Positions 1 to 12,136 of a stretch of 64,000 nt of DNA are shown in pieces (position 1 is the stretch's first letter; every line of letters starts with the position of its first letter). The notes beneath the pieces were generated by a model. The model ran no database searches. It was not told the DNA's origin and saw nothing but the letters and a program-made list of their open reading frames with translations. The position numbers were made by a program, and so were the translations under genes. This DNA is from Albugo candida. Its lineage: Eukaryota > Oomycota > Peronosporomycetes > Albuginales. The stretch is taken from NCBI GenBank assembly GCA_040437565.1, contig JBDOQK010000033.1:186001-250000 (forward strand). The letters run 5' to 3'.

Positions 1-2
1 CG

Positions 3-1241
3 CCGTCCGTGGAGCCGACACAGGATTGTGATAAGATACAAGCACCAGGTCGACTACTGCTTGACGCCATGGTGGCGTCTTTTGGCCACAATACGGAAGT
101 TGACTCAATTGGAAAAAGTGATATTGTCGCATGGAAAGCAATCCATCGTTTCGTTGCATTGATCCAGGATAATTACGACTGCAAGCGGTTGGCTTTACGC
201 GTCACAGTCGAGGACTCTGCTTTGGCCAATCTCTTTTTCACACAGTGTTTACGATTTATATCCGTTGAAAGCACTCATTCGGATTTTCGATTGCAATTTG
301 CCGTTCTCAAATTATTAATTCTGTGGAGTATCGAGTGCCCCGACGCCGTTCACGAGATTCTTTGTTCAGCGGCAAATCTTTCCATTTTGGTCAATAACGT
401 TATTGGCGACTGGAAGCTCCCTCAGCAGCTTTCTGTGCAGCTTCAGAGCCTGTCGGCGTGTTTGCTGGGATGCTGCTTGGAGTACACCAATGGAGCTGAT
501 ATGTCGAGGAAAGAGCTGTTGACACTGCTGACGCGTCGGATTGGTTTGAATGCTTTCAGTGATTGTCTGGCTCGCATTAGGAGCTCTCTCTATGCGTCCA
601 AATTCGCTGGGCCGGGCTCTAGTGGATGGGATGCGCTTGATCGGTGGGAGGCATCCGGTCGGGAAGGTGTGTTGCTCGAAAGTGCGCTGATGGACAAAGC
701 ATTTGCAAGTCGAATCGGAGGGCTTTTGGACTGTGTGGTTCCACGAATGTTGCGCGTATTTTTGGATCCTGGTGAAGATAAATTGTCCAATGAGAATCAT
801 GTGATCCAGCCGTACCGAGAGCTCATTCGTATGCAAGATAAGGAAATTGGACAGTTGAAAGGAAAGATTCTTGAGATGGAACGAATATGTGGGCACAGAA
901 GTGATGAAGATGTGAAAGATGGTGGTGAAGGGTCTACACGCACGATGCAGACGCAAGGGATGATAATCGAAGATTTGAGAAGCGCGCTATTGTCACAAGC
1001 GACATTCATGCAACCGCGTACGGACGTCGCCCATCCCGTTGGACTAAAGTTGCCTTGCAAATGTAGTAGGGAGGATGACCTCGCAGTGATGGTGGCGAGT
1101 TTAGCAATACAATGTAAAGCGTTTGCAGAGTATTTGAAGAGAACGAAGGGCGCTGAAGCTGTACAGAACGTATTGGAGGTGTCAAGAAAACGTGGCGCGG
1201 ATGTAAACACATTTCATATTTTGGACGAAGCGTACACGTAG
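3..1241 (+). CDS. USO1: General vesicular transport factor p115/Uso1, C-terminal part (5' end outside window)
   Basis: Golgi tether that captures COPII vesicles and promotes SNARE pairing on the cytosolic face of the ER-Golgi membranes. The frame is open at the left edge, so the start lies outside the window; about 410 residues are visible. The first ~190 residues match the end of the armadillo-like Uso1/p115 head domain, including a stretch near residue 155-185 (CLEYTNGAD...RRIGLNAF) typical of that family. A helical, charged segment near residues 268-290 (starting LIRMQDKEIGQLKGK) looks like a short coiled coil. The tail is much shorter than in animals, where the coiled coil spans several hundred residues. 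The stop lies inside the last exon of the convergent membrin gene, giving a 28-bp overlap of coding sequence. Identity is by recognition of the head domain, not by alignment. Confidence 0.75.
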   Translation, partial: PSVEPTQDCDKIQAPGRLLLDAMVASFGHNTEVDSIGKSDIVAWKAIHRFVALIQDNYDCKRLALRVTVEDSALANLFFTQCLRFISVESTHSDFRLQFAVLKLLILWSIECPDAVHEILCSAANLSILVNNVIGDWKLPQQLSVQLQSLSACLLGCCLEYTNGADMSRKELLTLLTRRIGLNAFSDCLARIRSSLYASKFAGPGSSGWDALDRWEASGREGVLLESALMDKAFASRIGGLLDCVVPRMLRVFLDPGEDKLSNENHVIQPYRELIRMQDKEIGQLKGKILEMERICGHRSDEDVKDGGEGSTRTMQTQGMIIEDLRSALLSQATFMQPRTDVAHPVGLKLPCKCSREDDLAVMVASLAIQCKAFAEYLKRTKGAEAVQNVLEVSRKRGADVNTFHILDEAYT

Positions 1242-2025
1242 CAGCAGTACAATGTGATCAACGTAATGACCATGCCAGCCATAACAATCCAAAAATCCAC
1301 CGCGTCACGACGCTCAATCACCCGCAAAACAGAGTTGGAGAGGCCTAGGCGATTGGCAATGTCGATGACTTTAGTGTGAACACTCTAAATAGGCTAGAGT
1401 CAACATTCAGATGGAAGCAGCCTTGCGTGTACCTTTAGGCGATGGCGCTGGTCCGTGAGATCACCGAGGATACTGTGAGAGAGCGATGTAAGATCGGAAA
1501 CCATTGTGCTAGACCGATGAAGTGATTCTGATTCTTGTGTAGCGTAGCGCGCTATATTCCCGTCCATGAATGACTAGCGTTGTACACATTATTCGGGAAG
1601 GGAAAAGGCTTACGTGACCTACCGTGTGACGACGATTAAGTAATGATTCGCGCTCGTTAAGTTGCACGGCGAGCCGATTGTGACGGAAAATATGTTGTTC
1701 TAATGTCGCTCCTAGTGACTCGGTCTCTTGTTTCAATTGGTGGAGTTTTCTGTAGAACGCCTGTAAGAACCAAATAATAGAAAAAAATGAAAGCAACGTC
1801 TGACTGTAACCATGGTGGCCGTTCCTCAGGTGTGTGGACCTGTATCATCGATTCCAACTGCCATAATAATTGCTGTAATAACGTCAGATTTTGACGCGCT
1901 TCGGTTTGCAGGGTTTCTCCGGATGAACCGGTTTGTGATTCTAAGTAACTCAGTTGGATTTTGAGTTCAAATTGTAGCTTTCGGGCTCGAGGGTACAACG
2001 CCTCAATCGTTATATGATCTTGCAT
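1214..2025 (-). CDS. GOSR2: Membrin/GOSR2 (Bos1-type) Golgi Qb-SNARE, four exons
   Basis: Tail-anchored Qb-SNARE that acts with syntaxin-5-type partners in ER-to-Golgi fusion. Exons read 2025-1805, 1749-1623, 1573-1433 and 1384-1214, separated by introns of 55, 49 and 48 nt with GT..AG ends; the joins keep frame and give 219 residues, close to the ~212 of animal membrin. The N-terminal helix begins near EALYPRARKLQFELK. The SNARE helix is in exons 3-4 (ILGDLTDQRHRLK then VIDIANRLGLSNSVLRVIE), followed by a C-terminal membrane anchor (WIVMAGMVITLITLY). The start chosen is the ATG nearest the conserved N-helix; an upstream in-frame ATG at 2121 would add 32 residues with no family support. The first splice join is the least certain because an alternative donor exists upstream. 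Confidence 0.85.
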
Positions 2026-2554
2026 GTGAACGAATTGTATGGATTTTGTGATGCAATGACCCTCTAAAAATACGTGCATTAGCAATATCAAGTCGTAGAG
2101 GCTCATGGTCGGATGTGACATGATTTGCTTGACAAATACATTCTAATCACAACCACCGTCTTTGTGGTACAGTATGGTTAGGTGTTTGACGATCTATCTG
2201 GTTGTGGTAAACTATATTATGTTTGGACGTTACTTGGTCGTTAAAGTCGAAATAGTCATAGTCGGAATTCCAACGAGTTCCTAATGAATATTTAGAATTC
2301 TTAAATATCATATAGTAGTAGTCGTTGTCCCTTTAAGCTTGTTTTTCTTGCATACGTTCGCCATTGGTTCGCCCCTCATCCGCCCTTACCTTACCCTTAC
2401 CCTACAACCAGCTCAAGTAAGAACCACAAGCACGTGGTCTTCTATCGAAGATTGAGACACGAACATCTCTGTACGCTTTTATAGGAATAAACGCCCCACA
2501 AACCTTAAGGGATCAGATAAGACACTTGGCAAGTTTCCTGTTGACACGCCACTA
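2026..2554. promoter_or_regulatory. Divergent intergenic region between membrin and the SAP-like gene
   Basis: About 530 bp between two divergently oriented starts, so it should carry both promoters. It is AT-rich on the membrin side and has a pyrimidine-rich CCTTACC/CTTACCC tract near 2381-2405 on the other side. No ORF, tRNA or repeat was recognised. Promoter function is inferred from gene orientation only. Confidence 0.4.
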
Positions 2555-5500
2555 ATGGTTCAAATACTTAGTGACTCGCGAATCACAACGAACTCGAGTC
2601 AGAACATCGTCGTGCCACATTCATCCAACACGAACTCTGCACCAAACACGAATCTGAATCACAACCAGCCGGATGCAGAACCATTTGCGATGGAGGGGGG
2701 GACCATTAGGATCGCACAAAACGAATTGAAGAGCGATGAACATCAAAAATGTAATTCTAGTAAACACTTGTCGCCTAATTCAGCGTCCAGTGCGCAGTGT
2801 TTGCTACCGTCGTCCAACGACAGTATACCGGAAGTGAGTGGTACTAACGAATGTCAGAGTGCTATCCGGACGTTGAGGACGAGTAATAGCGACACTACAT
2901 TATCAAAGGACTCCAGTTCTCCTCAAGGTCCACATGATGGCAATCATCGACCTCCTACTTTTAACCAGTCTGAGGATCACAATGAACGTAATACGACCAC
3001 AAGTCCAATTGCGGTACAGAATTCGCACAATTACAACCGTACAGAATCTTTTAATTCACACACCCTTTTCGGGACCAGTCAAACGGGTCGGGTTCTCAGA
3101 ACGAACGATTCACATCCACAAAGTACGTCAGCTGTTGGACCCACGACCACAGTACATGTGACTCCGAGCACCAGTGTTCTACTCGATAGTGCCATACCCA
3201 CATATTCTCTCAATCAACCCCCATACATTCCCTCAGTATTGACTCCTCAATCAATTCGACTTGATCAATATTCTTCTATGAGGAACTATCCACCTTCTGA
3301 CAACATCGACGATGCTCCCGCGCGTTTTCTTCATTCCAATTCGCCACTTGTATCGTCGGCACCAATCCCATCACGCTCCTACACCGCACAATCGGTATGT
3401 GATTCAACGGCCTCGGAGAAACGAGGTCAAAAACGGAGGTTGCCTTATATAGAAAAAGAAGGGCGTTCCAACAACCAGTCCATCTCAACACTTCAAAATA
3501 CAACCAATCCGATCTCTTCGTCAATTCGAGTCGCAACGTCTTCAGCTGACTCTGCACCTTCCTACAACAACGACATCTTCCGTGAAAACGGTGCATTTGA
3601 AGACTCATACTCGTATGAATCGCGTGTGTCTCACAGTCAAAGGGATGAAACTCGATATGAAACTTGGACATCCAAACAGCTACGCAAGAAATGCTCACAC
3701 TTGAAACTGCGTGGTTTGAAAAATGTTAAGAAACACGTTATGGTCGACGCTTTATATCGTTATTATCGTAATTTGAGACATCAAGAAGCGACCTTGGACA
3801 CTTCTTCTGAGCAGNNNNNNNNNNNNNNNNNNNNNNNNNNNNNNNNNNNNNNNNNNNNNNNNNNNNNNNNNNNNNNNNNNNNNNNNNNNNNNNNNNNNNN
3901 NNNNNNNNNNNNNNTCAATTCGACTTGATCAATATTCTTCTATGAGGAACTATCCACCTTCTGACAACATCGACGATGCTCCCGCGCGTTTTCTTCATTC
4001 CAATTCGCCACTTGTATCGTCGGCACCAATCCCATCACGCTCCTACACCGCACAATCGGTATGTGATTCAACGGCCTCGGAGAAACGAGGTCAAAAACGG
4101 AGGTTGCCTTATATAGAAAAAGAAGGGCGTTCCAACAACCAGTCCATCTCAACACTTCAAAATACAACCAATCCGATCTCTTCGTCAATTCGAGTCGCAA
4201 CGTCTTCAGCTGACTCTGCACCTTCCTACAACAACGACATCTTCCGTGAAAACGGTGCATTTGAAGACTCATACTCGTATGAATCGCGTGTGTCTCACAG
4301 TCAAAGGGATGAAACTCGATATGAAACTTGGACATCCAAACAGCTACGCAAGAAATGCTCACACTTGAAACTGCGTGGTTTGAAAAATGTTAAGAAACAC
4401 GTTATGGTCGACGCTTTATATCGTTATTATCGTAATTTGAGACATCAAGAAGCGACCTTGGACACTTCTTCTGAGCAGTACAGGAGAAATGAGACTTCGA
4501 AAGGAAATGGATCGCCTCACTACAGACAACCACAACAATTGGATTCCGAAGCGAAAGCTCGTGAATCTCTGCGGTATTATTACAAAGCGCTGGAGGAATT
4601 ACGTGCAGAGGGATCTTTACGGTCTGGAAGAGATGATAATACGAATATCACATCACACAAATCGCTATCGACATTGTCTCAACCTATCCGAGGATCACAA
4701 TCCTCTGTAATGCATGACGAGTTACATTCGAATACCGTAAAGAAAGAAAGCCTTGTTGTCACTTCAGAAGATGTGATCTTACTCGTGGATGTAGTCCTAT
4801 CGATTGAGTTTGTGGATCGATTAGCCAGTGAATTATCACGCTGGAAGTTTTGGGTCGATGTACGTGAGCAGTATGTGGCTCGGTCTCAGTCACTTATCAG
4901 TAGAAATCTCGACTCGAGAGGACCGAACCGTTCCAACGCGAGCACTTGCGACAGAACGGAAGATCACACAAACTATAAGAATTTATCAACGGCCATAAGC
5001 GCTCGTAACTGGTCCAGTATGCAGTTGTGGGCCATGTGGAAAGAGCTCACACAAGTTTACTCAAAAGCGTGCTTTGCGTTCACCGCTGCGGGTAAGTGAT
5101 TTTTTCTCACAATGTTATCTGTGTTCTGATTTGTTAAAATTCCAATAGGAGCAGATGAACGAGATTACATTCAATTTTGTCAGGGTCGTCCCGATGTGTT
5201 TTACTTTCACCAGTGTCTCCACGCCCGACCCGAACTATTACACCTCATTCGATCGAACGATTGTGGTGGGGAACAACGACATGGTGATGCGACCGAAAGT
5301 GTCACAACTGAGCAGGAAAAAGTCACAGCTCCTAAGCAAATGGCTCAATCCACACGAACGACCTCGAGTTCTGTTAACGGGACTTCACATCGAAATCCTC
5401 GAAATATCAGTTATGAATTGAAATCGAAAAATGCAGGAGCATATGGTGCATGTCGCTCGCCACGGGAATCGTGGCAAACCGCGCCTATGCAAGCACGCGG

Positions 5501-5822
5501 GAGAGGTGAAGATAACACAGAGCCATCGGAGACGACGGGAGAAGATAGCAATGGAAGCAATAGTGCCAGCGGTCCGAACAGAAGCACAGATTCGAGGCGG
5601 TACCGGAAAAACGATGTAATTGATCAAAAGTATTTTGGGATGTTGTTGCAGAATTTCGAAGCGACTTTTGAAAGTTTGCACAATAAGAAGATCTTATTGG
5701 CCGCATTACGGAGAGATCCCAGTGCGCCAGATCATTTAATTGCTGATCTTCATGACGACATTCACGTTTTATCAGCTCTGAAGCGGGAATTAAAAAATAA
5801 ATTACGATGCACGATGGACTAA
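2555..5822 (+). CDS. Unrecognised Ser/Thr/Asn-rich protein with a SAP-like helix-turn-helix segment (two exons; interrupted by an assembly repeat)
   Basis: I do not recognise an orthologue. Collapsing the assembly repeat (3251-3814 equals 3915-4478) gives exons 2555-3814 joined to 4479-5091, then 5149-5822, with a 57-nt intron 5092-5148 (GTAAGT donor, AATAG acceptor). The total is 2547 nt, in frame, 848 residues. Residues 1-360 are low-complexity and rich in Ser, Thr, Asn and Pro. Residues ~367-405 (SKQLRKKCSHLKLRGLKNV...) have the spacing of a SAP motif, a short DNA-binding helix-extended-helix fold. A hydrophobic helical segment follows near residues 480-510 (DVILLVDVVLSIEFVDRLAS). The last ~60 residues are charged and helical. 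A nuclear or chromatin role would fit, but that is inference. The sequence gives no catalytic signature. Confidence 0.6.
3251..4478. repeat. Redundant contig ends around an N gap: 564-bp unit repeated
   Basis: Bases 3251-3814 and 3915-4478 read identically and flank the 100-N gap 3815-3914. The repeat starts exactly at the right edge of the gap and the left copy stops exactly at its left edge. That is the signature of two contigs that overlap but were not merged. Removing one copy restores an uninterrupted reading frame through the SAP-like gene. Confidence 0.9.
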
Positions 5823-6992
5823 GTACGGTGGATGGTGGTCGTGGTATTTGGTAGTCAGAGGCCCGGAAGTTGTACCCATTCATAGATATTTCGATTTTAT
5901 GAGCGATCGCTTGTCGCTGTGGCAGCGAGCTCAATCGTGGAAGCAGTTTTTGACGTTGAATATCTTCGAATTTATGTACATATTGATTTTCTGGAAAAGG
6001 ATTTACAATCACCAAGAATAGCAACTTTGGCATTACATCAGTTGTGGAAAAAGTCGATCGCATATGCTGGGATGGAGGCAGGTCGCAATGTCTTTCTTTA
6101 GAAAGACTGGAGCCACTCTGTGGCTAAAGAAGCGACCGAAGACGTGGTGAAAAAGTGGATAGTAGAGACCATGTGTTTGGTTTATCAGACTCGTAAATCA
6201 TTTAAGCAAATACTGGTCATCCATTTCTCAAACAACAACACGCTGCGTTTTACATGCGGCACAGGCTTTTCTTGTAGCACACAATGTGAGCTAATGTCAG
6301 GCAATCCGAAAATCAAAAGTCGAGTAGAAGTGTACCTAATTGGATGCATGTCACGGTTTATTAACCAGAAATGTTGAAACTAGTATAGCACGGCAGTGGT
6401 GGCGGCGAAGGTTGTAATCAACGAAGTATAAAAAATCCTTATTCCTGCAGAAAGGAAATTTCTGATACGTAAGTGGATTTAAAGCGGACAACCATTGACA
6501 TTATATACTTACAAAGTTCTTCCCTGTATAATGTTGCAAGTTTGGTGATTGTTGTTATTAACCGGTCACGAATTAAGTTCAATATATGCGTTCTTTTCAA
6601 CAAAAGTATCCAGTTATCTCAATTGTTATGACAGGCAGCTGCAGCTGCCGCTGCAACTGAGTCATTGTTTGATCACAATGTCATGAACTTGGTTTCTTCT
6701 TGCAAGCTGACTATACTTTTGCTCAAGTAATATTCTGCGTATGCAACACCGTTCTGATGTTGCGTATCATGTGCGTGATAACTCGATTGGTACTACTTTA
6801 GTATTGATCACAAATGTAACTTATCGGACTATTCCTAGTAAGAAGACTTGCTCCGGCTGAGGAGACTGAGGTGATAATAAGGAGATTTGGCAAACGTTTA
6901 TTGCTCCTTCAATGAACTCTTAGTGCATCATTTACCCTGGCAATCATAGTGTACAAAATAAGCAAACATGCAGAGGAAATACGTAGGGAGCG
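5823..6992. other. Gene-poor stretch downstream of the SAP-like gene
   Basis: No convincing gene is visible. Short open stretches at 5919-6101 and 6120-6377 lack family motifs and have no start context or splice partners that I can defend. A perfect 16-bp palindrome lies at 6634-6649. The interval could hold the 3' UTR of the upstream gene and non-coding transcripts. Confidence 0.4.
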
Positions 6993-7092
6993 NNNNNNNN
7001 NNNNNNNNNNNNNNNNNNNNNNNNNNNNNNNNNNNNNNNNNNNNNNNNNNNNNNNNNNNNNNNNNNNNNNNNNNNNNNNNNNNNNNNNNNNN
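6993..7092. other. Assembly gap (100 N)
   Basis: One hundred N bases. Unlike five other gaps in the window, the flanks do not repeat each other. The right flank begins with a C-rich run. The true gap size is unknown. Confidence 0.95.
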
Positions 7093-7970
7093 CCCCTTTA
7101 ACTATTCTCACCCCCCCCCCAATTCAGGAGCCAATAAAATCATTCCGTATCAATTTCCACCAATCACGTAATTATTATAATATGTTTGTCATACTTCGTT
7201 GCGTTTGTGTTATCGTTTTGAATGCAAGGACCGTGCTCAGCCTGCTAGCTTTTTAATTGCAGTCAAAAGTCGATATCCTACTCACATATAGCAAAATATA
7301 ATAGCGATTTCTAACTCTGCATATTCACAGTAATAGCTTTACACAGACATACAGAGCTTGTTGAAAGAATGGAATCTCATATTCAGTTATTATACAAGAT
7401 GAACGGGACTCGCGACCTGATTTCTCGATCCATAGGCGAGTGTGTATACATAACTCTTTGTTGAGACATACATTATGATCGCGTGTGTTTGACTGAGATC
7501 GAGGAGAGGGTACGGAGCGATTTGTATATATGCGTTGCAAGTGTCAATGTGATAAATGCAAAGGGATGGGCATGAGTTGTGTAACATTGAATGGAGTACT
7601 ACTACGCGACCGCAATCACCTCCAACGATGACATAGATTAACGCATGAGCAACTGGGCATTTGTGTTCCGATAAGCTGCACAACTGGTGGTTTCGTTCGC
7701 TGTAGGGTAGCAAGTCTGCCATGAGCGTTGATATGAAAACTTGCGAGCCTATGCTAGCCATATTCAGATTTCTTTGATGTGAAGCTTAGGTGTCAATGAG
7801 ATTAAAGTATTCGTTCGTGGTGAGTTTACCGTTTAGCTGATCTCATCAACGCGCTAGTGGCATACTGTTAAGTATCTATCGTAGTGTACTTATCCTACAT
7901 TGACTATCTTCGTCGACAACTATACCTTATTCTCGGATATTCAGTAGTATAGTTGGTCTGCTGTAGTTAG

Positions 7971-8115
7971 TCTTCTCACTGTCTTTTTCACGCAGAGACT
8001 GGGTTTATCCTCGAGCATATCAAATCTCATGTGACTCATGCAAGCAGCTGCGTTGCTTTTAGACGTACCTTAAACCAGTTAATATGAGGTTCTGAATCAA
8101 CAAGGATCTCTGGAA
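7971..8115. repeat. Diverged dispersed repeat, copy 1
   Basis: This stretch resembles 13391-13555 on the same strand. The best-matching core is TCTTCTCACTGTCTTTTTCA here against TCTTCTCACTATCTTTTCAG there, and a second block around CAAGGATCTCTGGAAGG also matches loosely. I judged identity by eye at roughly three quarters in the core. It may be a fossil of a mobile element or of an old segmental duplication. Confidence 0.35.
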
Positions 8116-10044
8116 GGGTTAGCATGGAACAATTCTATTTGCCAGTTCGTACATCCGTGCCACCATTATCGTCCTGACTTATAAAAGGTGTTTGTTTCTT
8201 TGCATATGTTATGTACGTAGAGTCAACAAATAAATGATATTTGGAATTTCTATATATGGTCTAGCGTGTCAGTTTTGACTTTCCCAATAGGTACGTAACC
8301 AAACGACGAGTGCCATCTGAAGTACCGGCCTCACCAATTGCCAATATCAGCACTAGTGACGTCAGCGCACTCAGTCGGCTACCACGATTGTCGGCTGCTT
8401 CCAGACAAGTATGTGTCATATTAAACTTCACGAAATCGTACTGCAAGTCTTGATTTGCAATAGTGAAAGGACCGAGCATGGCAGTAAGATAGCTTACAAC
8501 GTATCCAGCAAGACTAGTATCTTCATGTTGCGTTTGTATATGAGTGAGCGGGCGGTAGTCTTATCTCGTTCGTATTGATCTTTCGTACATAGGGCTGACG
8601 TAAATAAGAAAGTAGCTATAAATCCTTTTGGCTCTCGGCCAAGCCAGGATGAAGCCAAGCGTGGGCTATTCTGGTGGTTTCATACTCTTCCAGTCGACGT
8701 AGTCAGCGGGCACACAATTCCAACACAAGCAGCGTAGTAAATGCTTCGATTCTTACATAACTATTCGTGGAACAGTGCAAAAATTGACCTTGCGGTGGAA
8801 AGCGAACGTTTGTCTACTCCATTATCACGTCCATAAGCGTACTCTGGTAAAGTTCAAGTCTTTTGATTTGGTACGCGATTTAAGTACTGCGCAAGGTGCG
8901 AGGGAATTGAAAAGCGTTTCGGCAGAGGTTTTATGCCCTTCGAATTAGTTGATCTAAACCGATTTATTCGAAGTAGTCCATCCAAGGAAGCCACATCTTA
9001 GGAATCAATTACACATATCTGTGCATGCAAACAGAGGCAATTCCACATAGGAACGCTATAATTTGCGGCGTGCTATTGATGTTGAAAATAACAATGTTTC
9101 GTCATTGCTGGATGTTGGACTCGTGGTTATTAAGAGGGATGTATGGCTTGATGATATTGAGTATGGTATACTCCGCCTATTTCCCCATTCGCAAATACAC
9201 TTCCGACTTATTCGCTATATGACCTTCAATCCCGGTAGGACCTACGACATGTACGAATTGAGATATTCCTCGACTTGTTATTGGGAGCCTTGACTTGGAT
9301 GATAGCAAAATACTTCTGTTTGTGTGAGCTTAGACTTGAAGTCGACCTTGTCGTCTGAAGGACCACAATTGTCTACCCGCCGTAACGTTTGAAATTCAAG
9401 TACAAGTTCGATGATTGTCATTATCAAACGCTCAAGACTTGAACTCAGTCAGCGCAAAAGCAGTCAGTCTCTTCGTATTCTCCTGAAAATTAAAAAAAAA
9501 AAAGCTGTGTCGTGGTCGTGCTCTGTGAACTGCATTGTCAACTCTTCTGATATCGAGAGCGTGCTATTCTGTTGTTATCGGTAGTTGTTAGGATTGATCA
9601 CTTTAGCAGGCATAATGCTTTGAGCTTTGCATAACATAATGCTAGATATTACGCTCAACAAGGCTACATCACTCTCGAATCCTTTCTGGCCTAAACTATA
9701 TGTCGGTGACAATAGCCGAAATTTGAAGGTAGAATTATACAACGAAAGAAATATGAGACAATATTGTGACAAATGCAGAATGGTATTGATGCAAAAGCTT
9801 ATAGCGGCTTATAGCGGTGTCCTGTTCTCATGTGGGCAATGGTAAATGATATAACGAGCAAATTGATGGAGGAATCGGGTAGAAGGGCCCTGCTCTATTC
9901 CAAACAATTCTCCGTGCTCCTCTTCAAAATGTAATTTTTCACACATGTAATAAAAAGCTTCGTGATAAAAAGTCATTTTTTCGCTGTCAGATCCCCGAGT
10001 AGGATAACCAGAGAATACGTGTTTGGCTGCCTTGGCGACATCCA

Positions 10045-10102
10045 ACAAAAAAAACATGAAGTTTCGCTAGACAATCGTATCGAAACTTCATGTTTTTTTT
10101 GT
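10045..10102. repeat. Perfect 22-bp inverted repeat (hairpin) with a 14-nt loop
   Basis: The left arm 10045-10066 and right arm 10081-10102 are exact reverse complements; each contains an 8-A or 8-T run next to CATGAAGTTTCG or its complement. The loop is 10067-10080. A perfect stem of this length is unlikely by chance in sequence this degraded. It could be a small-RNA precursor, a transposon end pair or a recent inverted duplication; the sequence does not decide. Confidence 0.8.
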
Positions 10103-10296
10103 CCATACATTCTGACTGATATGATTCGGTAAGTTTAGTTGTCTTGGAGCACCTCTTATTTATATATGCTACCTGATCACTTTCGACAATGACCAGACTG
10201 AATACGATAGCAGTAAAGTTGAAAGAGACCATGTGTAAAGTTGTTGGCTACTGGAGGGTTGGAATCAAATTGAATTATGAACTGATGCGTTCAAAT

Positions 10297-10388
10297 TACT
10301 TCGGTATGGGGTGTTTTGGTATGGGGTACTTCGGTATGGGGTGTTTTGGTATGGGGTACTTCGGTATGGGGTGTTTTGGTATGGGGTG
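10297..10388. repeat. 15-bp tandem minisatellite, about six units
   Basis: Six consecutive units of the form T-A/G-C/T-TT-C/T-GGTATGGGG alternate in two variants, giving a 30-bp higher-order period. All six would translate as Tyr/Cys-Phe-Gly-Met-Gly in one + frame. No family, start or splice context supports a coding gene here, so I treat it as a minisatellite. Confidence 0.85.
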
Positions 10389-12136
10389 TGAAGTTGCACA
10401 CCATTGCTTCCTGCTGCCATTACGTCATTTTCACACGACTTATTTATTCTATGAGGCTTTTTTCGGCCAGTCGCGTAAGTAATCAGACGCGTGTCTATTG
10501 CTCTCTCCACTCGTACACGTCGTCGTCCTTAAAAAAAGTGTACTATTCTCTATCACCTTATAAAAAAACTATGAAGCTCCAGTAAGGGCCGAGTAAAATG
10601 CTTGTTGAATCAAATCATTGCGTGCTCGATCTTCGAAGAAAAACGCACGATGGTGCGCATCTTTTTTTACTCTACACGATGGATACTGCTGGTGCTGCCT
10701 CTTCGCTGAGAACACAACTACAAATCCAAGTGAAACCTTCAGGTATATATGAAGCATCTAGCACCATTCTACATGTCGAACGACAACGATGAGTTTGGAT
10801 AAAGCGCTTGCTATAGCTGATCATTGTGGCGGAGGCATCTGGTATAGTGGTTCCAGAGAAGATTGCTTTTTTATCATTGAATTGATCGAACGGCCATTTC
10901 TCGTTTATTGATGGAGTCATAAATGGTCGCAGGAATCAAGTATTTCATCCATCGACTTATGCGGGAACGTGAGCGAAGACTTGGTAGAGTTTCTGGTGCT
11001 CGAGGATTTGAGGATTCGAGGGTCGTATATTATGGATACCATGGACCGTAACGTGTGTGAAGAATCTTGCGTGAAGATCCGATTCCAACACGATCCCGAT
11101 CGAAGATGACCTTGTCGATATCGCACTCATTCTATCTCAATACTGGAAAACATCGAAGCAGCGGTCACAGTACGACAATGCGAAAGTGCACATGGCAGAG
11201 CAAAAGGGAAGTCTGAAGATTCAGCTATGCCTACCGTTTTACGTGACATTAGACTCGTTTAAGATGGGAGATGGAAATGATCACGTGTATATATACGTTT
11301 TGGCTGCTTGAAAAGCAATGAGGCTTCCTTCTTTAGGGCATACTCGGAGCAACGTATTCGAATTGTGTCACCGAAACATCCGAAGACATAGAAGCACGCT
11401 ACTCCTATTTGGCTAGAGCTGTGCAGTGGTGTACAGTCCTGTCCATCGTTTCCTTTTTGAATGAACCCTGTCTTTGAAAGTTGGTGGAAACATTCAAAAT
11501 CAGAAGCTGGACTGGATGGTATGGCAGCGTGGAGAAGAATGGATATGATCCAGTGTTACAAGAGCACAGAATCACAAAGTAGAACGATGATTTACACGAC
11601 GTAGGCTGACGACGTGATTGAATCAAACAACAGCAGCTGGAGGGAACGCAATCACTTGAAGCAACCATATATTTTGTTCGGATGGAGTGAACGTCTGATA
11701 TCTCGGAGCGTGTGGAATATCTACCTTTCAAGCACGAATTGATCAGCACAAGAAGTATTGTGAGTCAGGTCGATCAAGATAAGAACTGAAAGAAGAAGCT
11801 GATAGCGAAGAAGACTTTGAAAGCGGAATGTGCATCTTCATTGAATTTGACGGAATGCTGGACGGGTCAGATCTTATGCCAGATCTACTATATTCGGTGC
11901 AAGATGTGGTGTAGGTGCAGCGTCTCAGTGCAGTGTTGTAAGGGTTCTATCCGCCTACATTTCAACATCGTCGGGCTTTATCCGTCTCCTCCCATCCTAC
12001 AACCGGAAAGTCAGTCAATCACGATCCCACGGTCGTATGACATGCCGCATGTAGACATGACAGTTGGAGGTTATATGAAACCGTTAGTTTAATTACGTTA
12101 GGTCGAACTACCTTTTAAAGAGATTCACAATCTTAC

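Noticed and set aside
2385-2405. Telomere-like CTTACC/CTTACCC tract
   Set aside because: The unit is not the CCCTAAA expected for oomycete telomeres, has only about three irregular copies and sits in a promoter region.
3276-4362. Two identical 140-codon minus-strand ORFs suggesting duplicated genes
   Set aside because: They are antisense shadows of the SAP-like gene and appear twice only because of the unmerged contig overlap.
6634-6649. Perfect palindrome GGCAGCTGCAGCTGCC
   Set aside because: A 16-bp self-complementary word made of CAG/CTG steps is easily produced by chance or slippage and has no partner feature.
10297-10388. Secreted Gly/Met repeat protein encoded by the minisatellite
   Set aside because: There is no credible start, signal peptide, splice context or flanking coding sequence.
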